Notes under the pieces: model-generated
The model's input: only the letters and a program-made list of their open reading frames with translations
The model's database searches: none
What the model was told of the DNA's origin: nothing
Source of the DNA: Rhodocyclaceae bacterium
GTDB taxonomy: Bacteria > Pseudomonadota > Gammaproteobacteria > Burkholderiales > Rhodocyclaceae
Direction of reading: 5' to 3'
Length of the DNA: 64,000 nt
NCBI GenBank assembly: GCA_018261935.1
Contig: JAGTRP010000016.1
Location: 1 to 64,000, forward strand
Part shown: positions 29,774-37,708 of the stretch, one piece after another
How positions within the stretch are numbered: the first letter of the stretch is position 1
Layout: each line of letters begins with the position of its first letter
Translations under genes and position numbers: made by a program

Positions 29774-29797
29774 TCTGGCGGAGGCGGTGAGATTCGA
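29774..29797 (-). repeat. Attachment-site copy (tRNA-Ser 3' end)
   Basis: These 24 bases are identical to 32595-32618 and comprise the last 22 bases of tRNA-Ser, including CCA, plus two more. No other tRNA part is present here. It is the far attachment-site copy of the islet. Confidence 0.9.
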
Positions 29798-30011
29798 CGA
29801 GTAAATATATAATTCGTTATTTATCAATCCGCTACAGAGCAACCACAGACTCTCTTTGTACCACCAAGAGCGAAACGTCAAATCCTGCAAGGTTTTTGGC
29901 GAACTTCCGCGATTGTGAGTGCCCAACTTACTATGAGACGGTTGTCGAGACTTCGTTGTTAATACAGCTGTTTTAGGGTCTGGCATGGATCGCACTTGGT
30001 CGATATCCATG
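29798..30011. other. Non-coding left end of the islet
   Basis: This A+T-rich, gene-free stretch lies between the attachment site and the promoter of the three-gene operon. I see no long reading frame. It may hold recombinase-binding sites, but none can be recognised. Confidence 0.4.
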
Positions 30012-30041
30012 TACAATACTTAGTTAAACCTAACGTTAGGT
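30012..30041 (+). promoter_or_regulatory. Candidate promoter and palindromic operator of the islet operon
   Basis: A good -10 box TACAAT stands at 30012-30017, with no convincing -35 box. Eleven bases later comes the perfect 14-bp palindrome ACCTAACGTTAGGT (30028-30041), which ends nine bases before the first start codon. A repressor bound there would block transcription or translation, so the operon is likely kept off by a dimeric regulator. Confidence 0.6.
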
Positions 30042-30050
30042 ACACCTCAC

Positions 30051-30764
30051 GTGACAAGACAAGCTGAGATTTTTGGCTCATCGATCATCGCGGTAGGCTC
30101 ATTCAATCCGGCGATATTCTCCCCAGACTGGCTTTTACGGAACCAGCTCATTGGACAGGGTGACTGCGAAACTGCGCTGAGTAGTGAAAGCCTAATCGTT
30201 TCCCGCCAAGTGTGCGCCTACGAAACAGCTTGGTTTGCATTGCAGGTCCTCGAAGAGCAGTTTTCGCTGACCAGCAAGGGGCCATTAACCCCTGCCTTCT
30301 CAGACCTAGCAATCGGCATTCTGTCACTAGTACCACACTCGCCTATCAGGGCTTTGGGCCTCAATTTCCACGCTCACTATCGCCTAGGCTCCGAGGCTGA
30401 CTACCACCGGGTAGGCGACGTACTAGCCCCGAAGGTTATTTGGCGAGACCTGTTCCCTGGCGATGGGTTTTCTGCTGGGATGGCGGACCTAACCATCCGC
30501 ATCCAAGAAACCAATGAACGCCGTGAGGCCCTGTCGAAGAACGAGAAGCGGATATCCATTCAACCTTCGTCAAAGCTCCGCTACGGCGTTTACATGTCAT
30601 ACAATAACCACAATGTCATTGAAGCCAGCGGAGACCTTTTGCCACCGGGGGAACAAGCCGCTGGGATCATTGAGGCAGATTGGCTGAAGACATGGGAAGA
30701 CGCTACCCGTGTTTTTGATGGTCTCATTTCAGCTGCATTAGCCGGTACCGGAAACACAAACTAA
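30051..30764 (+). CDS. Unrecognised protein A of the tRNA-Ser islet
   Basis: This 237-residue soluble protein has no family I can name. The start is a GTG, because no in-frame ATG lies between it and the upstream stop. The N-terminal third is mixed (SSIIAVGSFNPAIFSPDWLL). The middle shows the orderly SLVPHSPIRALGLNFHAHYR, which looks like a beta-strand core, then a charged segment and a C-terminal helix. No catalytic motif, membrane segment or DNA-binding helix is obvious. It is first in a tight operon, three bases from the next gene, so its product probably works with the other two. A binding or sensor role is a guess. Confidence 0.7.
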   Translation: MTRQAEIFGSSIIAVGSFNPAIFSPDWLLRNQLIGQGDCETALSSESLIVSRQVCAYETAWFALQVLEEQFSLTSKGPLTPAFSDLAIGILSLVPHSPIRALGLNFHAHYRLGSEADYHRVGDVLAPKVIWRDLFPGDGFSAGMADLTIRIQETNERREALSKNEKRISIQPSSKLRYGVYMSYNNHNVIEASGDLLPPGEQAAGIIEADWLKTWEDATRVFDGLISAALAGTGNTN

Positions 30765-30767
30765 TCC

Positions 30768-31343
30768 ATGCTCACACGAGTTCCACAACACCTCATTGAC
30801 GGTTGGCCGACGGCCCGCGTGTCCACCCCGTACGACGGACACCTCCAAGCTTTCGAGTTTCGCCCTATTGAGGTGGGCCCGGCCAACACAGCAGCCCGGC
30901 CCGAAGAGTTTGCAGCCTCGTCGCTGACTGCCAAATCGCAGCTTGGGAAAGAGTTTCTCCCCCCCTCTCTACCCAAGATGCGTGAGATATCCGACGACGC
31001 CGCAGATGCAGCAGTGCTCCAGCTTTGGGAAGGGCGAGTGCTTAGCGTGGACGATGACACCCAGAGCATGCGTGCTCTATTGTCGGCAAAGATGGGACAA
31101 GTGCCTGACCATACTGCCCAGATCGAACTTCAGTGGGTCTCTGAGCAGGACTTGGATTTGGTCAAACCCGGTGCAGTATTTTATCTAACGCTGTACAAGC
31201 AAGTACGGCGAGGCAACATCAAGAACTCTCAGGAATTGCGCTTTCGTCGGCGGCCGAGTTGGTCACAGCACCAAATCCAGCAAATTAGGGCAGAGGCCCA
31301 AGTTCTTGTGTCCAAGATGAAAGCTAGACCGCTTGCCGAATGA
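30768..31343 (+). CDS. Unrecognised protein B of the tRNA-Ser islet
   Basis: This 191-residue soluble protein is of unknown family. The first 90 residues are variable-looking. The second half has a beta-rich core (HTAQIELQWVSEQDLDLVKP, GAVFYLTLYKQVRRG). A basic motif ending LRFRRRPSWS follows, then a charged helix (QIQQIRAEAQVLVSKMKAR), which could contact nucleic acid or a partner protein. The stop overlaps the start of the hydrolase gene (ATGA), so B and the hydrolase are translationally coupled and may form a complex. The ATG at 30768 lies three bases after the stop of A. Confidence 0.7.
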   Translation: MLTRVPQHLIDGWPTARVSTPYDGHLQAFEFRPIEVGPANTAARPEEFAASSLTAKSQLGKEFLPPSLPKMREISDDAADAAVLQLWEGRVLSVDDDTQSMRALLSAKMGQVPDHTAQIELQWVSEQDLDLVKPGAVFYLTLYKQVRRGNIKNSQELRFRRRPSWSQHQIQQIRAEAQVLVSKMKARPLAE

Positions 31344-32407
31344 TTAACTATGGCGGCGGACCCGCCGACAATGAAATCGAAATCACGATTTTTGGTCCTG
31401 GTTACGGTGAGGCGATAGCGGTCCATCTTGGGGAACAAAATTGGATGCTGGTCGATTCGTGCCTAGTCCCGGGCACATCTGAGCCTGCTTCCCGTGCATA
31501 CCTAGAGCAAATTGGCGTTCCAGCATCTGGTGTAAAAGCAATTATTGCTTCGCATTGGCATGACGATCACGTGCGCGGCATCTCTACGTTAGCTGCTCAC
31601 TATGCCGACGCAGAATTCATGCTGTCTCATGTTTTCTCAGACGCAGAGGCAACTGCGTTCCTCGCCGCGTACAGCGAAAAGTTCGCCCCTGGTCTTTCTC
31701 GAGGTTCCAAAGAGCTCTATTCTGCAGTCAAGGCACGGGAAATCGTTTACTTCCTGCACCAACGGACGTCTGTCCTGGAGCTCACGGCAAACGAGAGAAA
31801 CATCCGGGTCTGCGCGCTATCCCCCACCCCGGCGGCCTGCGCACAATCGATAGCCCACTTTGCTAGCCATGTACCTAAAAACCCCGGCATCCAGATTGGG
31901 CACGCACCGGAAATGAAGCCAAATTTGGAAGCCGTTGTCCTGCACATCGATTTTGTTGGGGATGCTGTCTTACTTGGATCAGACCTAGAGAACCACGAAG
32001 CCCTAGGCTGGAGTGCTGTAGTAAATGACCAATGGTGCGCTAACCGCCCCCGCAGTTCGGCATATAAAGTTGCTCACCACGGCTCCAGCACCGGAGACCA
32101 CCCCCCTGTGTGGGCCAACATGCTGAACCCCAACCCTGTTACCTGCTTAACTCCATATAGCCTTGCCGGGCAATATTTGCCTACCTCTGGCGACAAGTCT
32201 CGTATTAGAGACTGCACACCGCATGCATATATCAGCTCTGGCGCAAGCCGCCGACCCAGCATGGATGCAGCCGTCTTGAAGCGACTAAACGATATCGCAA
32301 CCGAGGTTACTGTAGCCAATCCCGGATTTGGTGCAGTTCGACTAAGGAAAGTTGTTGGCGCACAAGAATGGACCAGGGAATTCTTTGGTGCAGCAGGAGA
32401 TCTTTAG
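31340..32407 (+). CDS. Metallo-beta-lactamase-fold hydrolase of the tRNA-Ser islet
   Basis: This 355-residue cytoplasmic enzyme is of the metallo-beta-lactamase fold. The metal-binding HxHxDH motif is SHWHDDH (His72, His74, Asp76, His77). A bridging aspartate is Asp215 in LLGSDLE, and the closing histidine pair is in KVAHHGSST at 246-247. The HHGS ending and overall plan resemble the hydrolase domain of ComEC-type DNA-uptake proteins, many of which act on nucleic acids. The substrate cannot be read from sequence. As last gene of the coupled operon it is the likely effector, with A and B as sensor, regulator or partner. The nuclease idea is inference. Confidence 0.85.
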   Translation: MINYGGGPADNEIEITIFGPGYGEAIAVHLGEQNWMLVDSCLVPGTSEPASRAYLEQIGVPASGVKAIIASHWHDDHVRGISTLAAHYADAEFMLSHVFSDAEATAFLAAYSEKFAPGLSRGSKELYSAVKAREIVYFLHQRTSVLELTANERNIRVCALSPTPAACAQSIAHFASHVPKNPGIQIGHAPEMKPNLEAVVLHIDFVGDAVLLGSDLENHEALGWSAVVNDQWCANRPRSSAYKVAHHGSSTGDHPPVWANMLNPNPVTCLTPYSLAGQYLPTSGDKSRIRDCTPHAYISSGASRRPSMDAAVLKRLNDIATEVTVANPGFGAVRLRKVVGAQEWTREFFGAAGDL

Positions 32408-32594
32408 GATCAAGCTGAGGGCGTTCTGAATCGCTAGGTTAGCGCCCTAAGACTGGCACTTACTCCCTCTGCCACCCATCAGCGCGGATCATATCCATGC
32501 TGGTTTAATGTCCGCTGAACCTCCGTTATTGCCGCAACTATCCTCCACATCTCGTTTTCATCTTTGGCTAGCGAGCGAGCATCGTTACAGCACA
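32408..32594. other. Non-coding right end of the islet
   Basis: No gene is visible between the hydrolase and the attachment site. A small inverted element CGCTA-GGT-TAGCG (32432-32444) could help end the operon transcript, but it lacks a T-run. Confidence 0.4.
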
Positions 32595-32618
32595 TCTGGC
32601 GGAGGCGGTGAGATTCGA
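32595..32618 (-). repeat. Attachment site within tRNA-Ser
   Basis: This 24-bp copy, overlapping the functional tRNA-Ser 3' end, is identical to 29774-29797. The tRNA stays complete, as is usual when integration occurs at a tRNA 3' end and restores the gene. Confidence 0.9.
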
Positions 32619-32684
32619 ACTCACGAACGGTTACCCGTTGCCGGTTTTCAAGACCGGTGCAATCGACCACTCTGCCACACCTCC
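32597..32684 (-). tRNA. tRNA-Ser (anticodon UGA)
   Basis: The complete 88-base gene has an encoded CCA end, a seven-base acceptor stem starting GGAGGTG, anticodon loop CTTGAAA (anticodon TGA), the long variable arm typical of serine tRNAs and the T-loop TTCGAAT. Its 3' end is the attachment site of the islet just downstream, and its terminator now lies 2.8 kb away at 29737. Confidence 0.97.
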
Positions 32685-32814
32685 GGGGAGGCGCGATGAT
32701 AGCACAGGGCGCCCTCCAGCCGCCTTGCCATGCCATCCGGCTGGCGGTTGCAACTTTCAAACCCCTCCGCTAGTCTTATGAGCCGGAATTTCCCAAGACA
32801 AGGAGCACCCATCC

Positions 32815-33507
32815 ATGCAAACCGACTTCCAGATGATCGGGCAAGGCACCCCTGAGCTCGCTCTTCGGCAGAATCGCGTTCTGCGCAACACCTACCTGCT
32901 GCTCGGCCTTTCCATGCTGCCCACCGTGCTCGGCGCCCTGACCGGCGTCGCGATGGGGTTCAGCTTCCTCGCCGGCAGCCCGTTCATGGCCTTCATGCTC
33001 TTCCTCGGCATCGCCTGGGGCTTCATGTATGGCATCGAGCGCACCAAGGACAGCGGCTGGGGCGTCGCCCTGCTGCTGGGATTCACCTTCTTCATGGGCC
33101 TGATGCTGTCCCGCATCCTGCAAGTGGCCTTGGGCTTTTCGAACGGCGGTTCCCTCATCGCCATGGCGGCGGGTGGCACCGGCGCCATCTTCTTCACCCT
33201 CTCCGCCGTCGCCACCGTCAGCAAGCGAGATTTCAGCGGCATGGGCAAGTTCCTGTTCGTCGGCATGGTGGTGGTGCTGCTGGCGGCCCTGGCCAACGTC
33301 TTCTTCCAGATCCCGGCCCTCTCCCTGGCGGTTTCCGCCGCGGTGGTGATGATTTTCTCGGCCTACATCCTCTACGACATCAGCCGCATCGTGCAGGGGG
33401 GCGAAACCAACTACGTCATCGCCACCCTGGCGGTGTACCTGGATCTCTACAACGTCTTCGTCGGTCTCCTGAACCTGCTCATGGCCTTCAGCGGCGATCG
33501 CGACTAA
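32815..33507 (+). CDS. Bax inhibitor-1/YccA family membrane protein
   Basis: This 230-residue inner-membrane protein has seven hydrophobic segments and belongs to the Bax-inhibitor-1 family. Typical pieces are LRNTYLLLGLSMLPTVLGAL at the first helix and YILYDISRIVQGGETNYVIA near the end. E. coli YccA interacts with and inhibits the FtsH protease, and other members conduct ions. The start follows an AAGGAG site. A terminator follows at once, so it is monocistronic. Confidence 0.9.
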   Translation: MQTDFQMIGQGTPELALRQNRVLRNTYLLLGLSMLPTVLGALTGVAMGFSFLAGSPFMAFMLFLGIAWGFMYGIERTKDSGWGVALLLGFTFFMGLMLSRILQVALGFSNGGSLIAMAAGGTGAIFFTLSAVATVSKRDFSGMGKFLFVGMVVVLLAALANVFFQIPALSLAVSAAVVMIFSAYILYDISRIVQGGETNYVIATLAVYLDLYNVFVGLLNLLMAFSGDRD

Positions 33508-33525
33508 GGCAGCGTCCCGCGTTCG

Positions 33526-33555
33526 AAAAAGGCGGCTTCAAGCCGCCTTTTTTAT
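33526..33555. terminator. Bidirectional terminator
   Basis: Stem arms AAGGCGGCTT and AAGCCGCCTT are bordered by As on the left and Ts on the right. It serves the YccA-like gene and the convergent rlmD. Confidence 0.88.
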
Positions 33556-34847
33556 TTTTCGAAAACCGCGATCGATTCCACATGGGCCGTCTGGGGGAAC
33601 ATATTGACTGCCCCCGCCGCCACGAAGCGGTAGCCCTTCACCGTCGTCAGCACCGCCGCGTCCCGGGCCAGGGTCGCCGGATTGCAGGAGACATAGACGA
33701 TGCGGCGCGGCCCGTTCTCCCCCAGGGCCTTGACCACCTCGATGGCTCCTTCCCGGGGCGGGTCGATGAGCATCTTGTCGAAGGGGCCGAGGGCGGCTAG
33801 GGATTCCGGCGTGCAGTCGAACAGGTTGGCGACGCCGAATTCCATCCGCTCCGCCAGGCCGTTGGCCGCCGCCCCCTGCCGGCCCCGCTCCACCAGGGCT
33901 TCGCTGCCCTCGATGCCCACCACCGTCGCCCCGCGGCGGGCGATGGGCAGGGTGAAGTTGCCCAGGCCGCAGAACATGTCGGCGATGCGTTCCCCCGGCC
34001 GCGGGTCGAGGAGCCGGATAGCCCGGCGCACCAGCATGCGGTTCACGGCATGATTGACCTGGGTGAAATCGGTGGGCCGGAAATCCATCTCCAGGCCGAA
34101 TTCCGGCAGGGCGTAGGAAAGCCTGGGGCCGGGGGTCGGATAGAAGCGGTAGGCGGTATCGGGGCCCTTGGGCTGCAGGTAGAACACCACCCCGTGGCGG
34201 TCGGCGAAGGCCCGCAAGAGCTGCTCGTCCTTGTCGTTGAGAGGCTGCAGGATGCGCAGCACGAGGGCCGTGCAGTCCTCGCCCACCGCCACTTCCACCT
34301 GGGGCAGGCGGTCCGCGATGGAGAGGGCGCTGAAGAGTTCCCGCAGGGGCACCAGCAGGTCCGACACATGGGGCGGCAGCACCAGGCACGAGCGGATGTC
34401 GGCGATATAGCTGCTCTTCTTCTCATGGAAACCGATCAGCATGCCGCCCTTGGTCGGCACCTTGCGCACCCCGAGCCGGGCCCGGTGGCGGTAGCCCCAG
34501 GGCGCGCCCTGGATAGGGGGCAGCAGGTGCTCCGGGCGGACCCGGCCGATGTGCCACAGGCTATCCTCCAGCACCCGCTGCTTGATCGCCACCTGGGCCG
34601 CCGGGTCCACATGCTGCATGGCGCAGCCGCCGCAGATTCCGAAATGGGGACAGCGGGGCTGCACCCGGGCCGGCGAGGCGGTGACCACCCGCACCAGATG
34701 GGCCATTTCATAATTGGGCTTCTTGCGGTAGCTGGCGTATTCGACCACTTCCCCTGGCAGGGCGCCTTCGACGAAAATCGTCTTGCCGTCCAGGCGCGTA
34801 ATGCCCCGCGCTTCGTGGTCCACTGATTCGATGAGCCCGATGGGCAT
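33552..34847 (-). CDS. rlmD: 23S rRNA (uracil-1939-C5) methyltransferase
   Basis: RlmD (RumA) transfers a methyl group from SAM to U1939 of 23S rRNA. The 431 residues contain a TRAM-like beta-barrel (1-60). An iron-sulfur cysteine cluster follows ([15 protein letters not shown]). The catalytic domain has the SAM-binding [15 protein letters not shown], the motif IDPPREGA and catalytic [10 protein letters not shown]. The ATG at 34847 has an AGCAGGG site. It converges with the YccA-like gene on a shared terminator. Confidence 0.95.
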   Translation of the reverse strand: MPIGLIESVDHEARGITRLDGKTIFVEGALPGEVVEYASYRKKPNYEMAHLVRVVTASPARVQPRCPHFGICGGCAMQHVDPAAQVAIKQRVLEDSLWHIGRVRPEHLLPPIQGAPWGYRHRARLGVRKVPTKGGMLIGFHEKKSSYIADIRSCLVLPPHVSDLLVPLRELFSALSIADRLPQVEVAVGEDCTALVLRILQPLNDKDEQLLRAFADRHGVVFYLQPKGPDTAYRFYPTPGPRLSYALPEFGLEMDFRPTDFTQVNHAVNRMLVRRAIRLLDPRPGERIADMFCGLGNFTLPIARRGATVVGIEGSEALVERGRQGAAANGLAERMEFGVANLFDCTPESLAALGPFDKMLIDPPREGAIEVVKALGENGPRRIVYVSCNPATLARDAAVLTTVKGYRFVAAGAVNMFPQTAHVESIAVFEK

Positions 34848-34901
34848 ACCCTGCTACTCCGAGAAAAACTTCAATTTTAACAATGCGCTAAACTACACGC
34901 C

Positions 34902-35378
34902 ATGGCCCGTGAACTTTTGACATCCTGGGGCGAATTCCAGTCGGCGGCGGACCGCCTCCTGGCGTTGGCGGAACGGGAAATCCTGATTTATGACCACGAT
35001 CTGGCCCGCCTCCAGCTGGACGCCAGTTTCCGGCAGGATTATCTGAGGCGCCTGCTGCAGCCCGGGCGGGCCGACTGCCTGCGCATCGCCCTCCGGGAAA
35101 CCGCCCTGGTGCAGCGCACCAATCCTCGCCTGATGCGGTTGCTCGCCGACCATCCCACAGGCATGACTATGGTAAAAACCCCAGACCACCTGGCCCACCT
35201 GCGGGATGCCATGATCCTGGTTGACGGCCGCCATGGACTTGTGCTTTTCGATCAGGACCAGCCCAGATCCAAGCTTCTGACGGATGAAGGGGAGGAACTG
35301 GAACCCTATTGTCAACGCTTTGAGGAAATCCGGCGCGAAGGCGGGACACCGGTCAGCCCAACTACCCTGGGTTTGTGA
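34902..35378 (+). CDS. Conserved hypothetical protein (PLD-like)
   Basis: This 158-residue soluble protein has an N-terminal helix and LALAEREILIYDHDLARLQLD, followed by QPGRADCLRIALRETA. This arrangement recalls small phospholipase-D-like/DUF7931 proteins of betaproteobacteria, but no HKD catalytic motif is seen. Function is unknown. It is transcribed divergently from rlmD and ends near the lipoprotein gene. Confidence 0.65.
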   Translation: MARELLTSWGEFQSAADRLLALAEREILIYDHDLARLQLDASFRQDYLRRLLQPGRADCLRIALRETALVQRTNPRLMRLLADHPTGMTMVKTPDHLAHLRDAMILVDGRHGLVLFDQDQPRSKLLTDEGEELEPYCQRFEEIRREGGTPVSPTTLGL

Positions 35379-35530
35379 TGGAACAACGGCGGCATTGTGC
35401 GTCCGCAGCACAATTCTGGTGAAATTCGGCAATCTTGATATAATCACAATCTGGCCGGTCGCTCCGGCCTTCAAAATTTTTGGCAAGTTTAAAATTTGCT
35501 AGTTTCTTTATCGATAAGGGAATTACACCA

Positions 35531-35746
35531 ATGAATAAGTCCGTTCTCGCTGCTGCTCTGATCGCTCTGGCCCTGACCGCCTGTGGCAAGAAGGAAGAGC
35601 CGAAGGCTGCCGCTCCCGCCCCGGCCCCCGCTGCTACTGCCCCCGCCGCTCCCGCTGCCGCTTCCGCCACCGAAGCTGCTCCGGCTGCCGCTTCCGCCAC
35701 CGAAGCCGCTCCGGCTGCCGCTTCCGGCACCGCTGCTGCCAAGTAA
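35531..35746 (+). CDS. Small Ala/Pro-rich lipoprotein
   Basis: This 71-residue protein has a classic lipoprotein signal: MNKSVLAAALIALALTAC with the lipid-bearing cysteine at 18. A low-complexity tail follows, made of repeated AAPAAASATE units. Proteins like this are abundant outer-membrane or spacer lipoproteins, but their role is not known. It has an own terminator directly behind. The long frame starting at 35480 is not needed. Confidence 0.8.
   Translation: MNKSVLAAALIALALTACGKKEEPKAAAPAPAPAATAPAAPAAASATEAAPAAASATEAAPAAASGTAAAK
35655..35735 (+). repeat. 30-bp tandem repeat in the lipoprotein gene
   Basis: A 30-base unit, encoding about AAPAAASATE, occurs two and a half times with single-base differences. 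It could change copy number by slippage. Confidence 0.7.
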
Positions 35747-35771
35747 TTCTCTTCGGCTCACGCTGAACAGA

Positions 35772-35796
35772 GGCGGGACTTCGGTCCCGCTTTTTT
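35772..35796 (+). terminator. Rho-independent terminator of the lipoprotein gene
   Basis: Arms GCGGGAC and GTCCCGC around a TTCG tetraloop are followed by six Ts. Confidence 0.93.
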
Positions 35797-35803
35797 GTTG
35801 ACC

Positions 35804-36571
35804 TCAGCCGAGCTGCCGCCAGGCAAAGCCGGCTGCCTGATCCGCCACGCCTACCCAGCCTTCTTCGCAGTTCACGGCCGCCGCCAGGACCCGGGCCGCG
35901 AGTTCGGGCAGATTGTTGTGTTCGCTCAGATGGGCCGCCACCAGATGCTGCAGGCGGGAGGCGTCGATGCTGGCCAGAAGGTCCGCTGCCGCCTGGTTTT
36001 CCAGGTGGCCGTAGCGCCCGGCGATGCGGCGCTTGAGGGCGGGAGGATAGGCTGATTCGGCGAGCATGCGGGCGTCGTGGTTGCACTCCAGGACCAGGCC
36101 ATGGCAACCGGACAGCATGGCCCGCAGGTGGGCCGTCGCCTCACCGGCGTCGGTGAGGACCCCCAGCCGCAGAGCGCCGTCTGAAAATACGTACTGGACC
36201 GGTTCCCGGGCATCGTGGGGCACCGGATAGGGCAGCACTTCCAGGTCGTTCACCGCCAGCGGATCGTGGCTGTCGATGACCCGGCAGTCGGCGCCATCCG
36301 CCGCCGCCCCGGCGGCCATCAGGGTTCCGTAGGTCAGCCAGACGGGCAAGCCGTAGCGCCGCGCCAGGCGAAAAACGCCGCCGATGTGGTCGGAGTGCTC
36401 GTGGGTGACCAGCAGGCCGGTCAAGTCGCCGGGGGTGACGCCGAGGCGGTTGAGCCGCGCGGCCGTTTCCCGGAGGCTGAAGCCGCAATCCACCAGGAGT
36501 CGGGTCGCCCCGCTCTCCACCAGCAGTGCGTTGCCGCTACTGCCGCTGCCGAGCGAGGCGAAACGTATCAC
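35804..36571 (-). CDS. MBL-fold hydrolase (YycJ-like)
   Basis: This 255-residue metallo-beta-lactamase-fold protein of the YycJ/WalJ type has the metal motif VTHEHSDHIGG, the aspartate in GVLTDAGEAT and the later LECNHD and AAHLSEHNN histidines. Such proteins are thought to act on nucleic acids. The start is a GTG at 36571 overlapping the bamC stop as GTGA, and the frame upstream of it only shadows bamC. Together with dapA and bamC it forms an operon. Confidence 0.85.
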   Translation of the reverse strand: MIRFASLGSGSSGNALLVESGATRLLVDCGFSLRETAARLNRLGVTPGDLTGLLVTHEHSDHIGGVFRLARRYGLPVWLTYGTLMAAGAAADGADCRVIDSHDPLAVNDLEVLPYPVPHDAREPVQYVFSDGALRLGVLTDAGEATAHLRAMLSGCHGLVLECNHDARMLAESAYPPALKRRIAGRYGHLENQAAADLLASIDASRLQHLVAAHLSEHNNLPELAARVLAAAVNCEEGWVGVADQAAGFAWRQLG

Positions 36572-37698
36572 TTCAGCTGGTCGTAGAGCAGGCTGATGAT
36601 CTTCTTGGCGGTATCGGACTTGTCGACGCCGCCTTCCCGCGACAGGACCTGGATGTTGGTACTGCTGCTGCCCAGTTCCTTCACATAGATACGGTACTGG
36701 ACCTTGCTGCTGGCGGGCGCTTCGTCGCTCTTCCAGATGGCAAGCTTGGACAGCCAACCCTTGTCTTCCTTCTTGCTGTCGATTTCCGGATCGACGTAGC
36801 GGACGAAATACAGCCCCTTGGAGCGATCACGGTCCTCGACGGTGAATCCGACCCGGTCCAGGGCCAGCCCAACCCGCCGCCAGGCGCGGTCGAAGCGCTC
36901 CTGCACTTCCACCGTACCGGAACCATCGCCGGCCTTGGCAAGGCGGGCGCGGAGTTCCGGCTTGGCGGTGGCGACAGCAGCTTCCGCCCGCTTCTCCTCG
37001 GTGCCCAGGCGAACCATCAGGCGGCGCAGCATCTCGGCTTCCGCTTCCGGGTCCGGCGGCCGGGGTTGCCAACGGGTGTCATCCTTGGCCGACGAGGTAT
37101 AGACCTCCTCCATGCCCCGGTGGCTGATGAAGATGTCGGTGGTGCCGGGCTCGGCGCCAGGCTCGAAGCGGGTCCGGAACTTGTCCCGCTCGCCGGTGGA
37201 ATAGAGGGAATCCAGAACCTTGCCCAGGGTGTTGCGGATGAAGTCATCCGGAATCTTGGCGCGGTTCTCGGCCCAGTCGGTTTCCATGACGCCGGCCTCG
37301 GGCATCTCGACCTTGACGATGAACCCCAGCTCTTGCCAGAAATCCTTGACCGTGTCCCAGAGCTTGTCGGCGGGCACCGTCACCACCAGCCAGCGCTGGT
37401 TGCCTGAACGCTCGACGCGGGCCTTCTCCACTTGGGGCAGGATCGCCGAATTCTGGGCCTGGGCCGCCGGCAAGCGGTCGGCGGCATAGGCCGAGAAGGT
37501 GGCGCTGCCCTTGCCGGCGCCGTCAGGCACCGCAAAGCGCTCATCCTTGGAAAGCTGGGTCAGGTCCGGCGGCACCTCCAGGGAGGGGACTTTGCCGGCC
37601 GACTTGTAGTCGATCTTCTTCGATTCGGGAAGGATGCCGCACCCCGCGACGGCGAGCGCCACGAGGGTCAGGGTAAAACCGGAAAGCCGTCGATTCAT
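36568..37698 (-). CDS. bamC: Outer-membrane assembly lipoprotein BamC-like
   Basis: BamC is a lipoprotein of the complex that inserts beta-barrel proteins into the outer membrane. This 376-residue protein starts with the lipoprotein signal LALVAVAGC-type (LVALAVAGCG) after MNRRLSGF. A disordered stretch with LEVPPDLTQLSKDERF, which contacts BamD in the family, comes next, then two helix-grip domains. The ATG at 37698 is chosen over the one six codons upstream. The dapA-bamC order is the classic arrangement. Confidence 0.88.
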   Translation of the reverse strand: MNRRLSGFTLTLVALAVAGCGILPESKKIDYKSAGKVPSLEVPPDLTQLSKDERFAVPDGAGKGSATFSAYAADRLPAAQAQNSAILPQVEKARVERSGNQRWLVVTVPADKLWDTVKDFWQELGFIVKVEMPEAGVMETDWAENRAKIPDDFIRNTLGKVLDSLYSTGERDKFRTRFEPGAEPGTTDIFISHRGMEEVYTSSAKDDTRWQPRPPDPEAEAEMLRRLMVRLGTEEKRAEAAVATAKPELRARLAKAGDGSGTVEVQERFDRAWRRVGLALDRVGFTVEDRDRSKGLYFVRYVDPEIDSKKEDKGWLSKLAIWKSDEAPASSKVQYRIYVKELGSSSTNIQVLSREGGVDKSDTAKKIISLLYDQLK

Positions 37699-37708
37699 GG
37701 TATCTCCG

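Larger units (their letters stand above)
29774..32618. mobile_element. Integrase-less islet in tRNA-Ser with a three-gene operon
   Basis: The segment is bounded by 24-bp perfect direct repeats of the tRNA-Ser 3' end. About 2.8 kb long, it holds only three co-oriented genes, an upstream control region and short non-coding ends. Its A+T content and codon use differ from the GC-rich genes on both sides. There is no integrase, transposase or excisionase, so integration needs an enzyme in trans or the integrase was lost. Such tRNA-targeted cargo islets often carry defence or fitness genes. That function is an inference. Confidence 0.85.

Noticed and set aside
29774-29797. Target-site duplication of an insertion sequence
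   Set aside because: At 24 bp it is longer than usual, it equals a tRNA 3' end, and no transposase or terminal inverted repeats are found inside.
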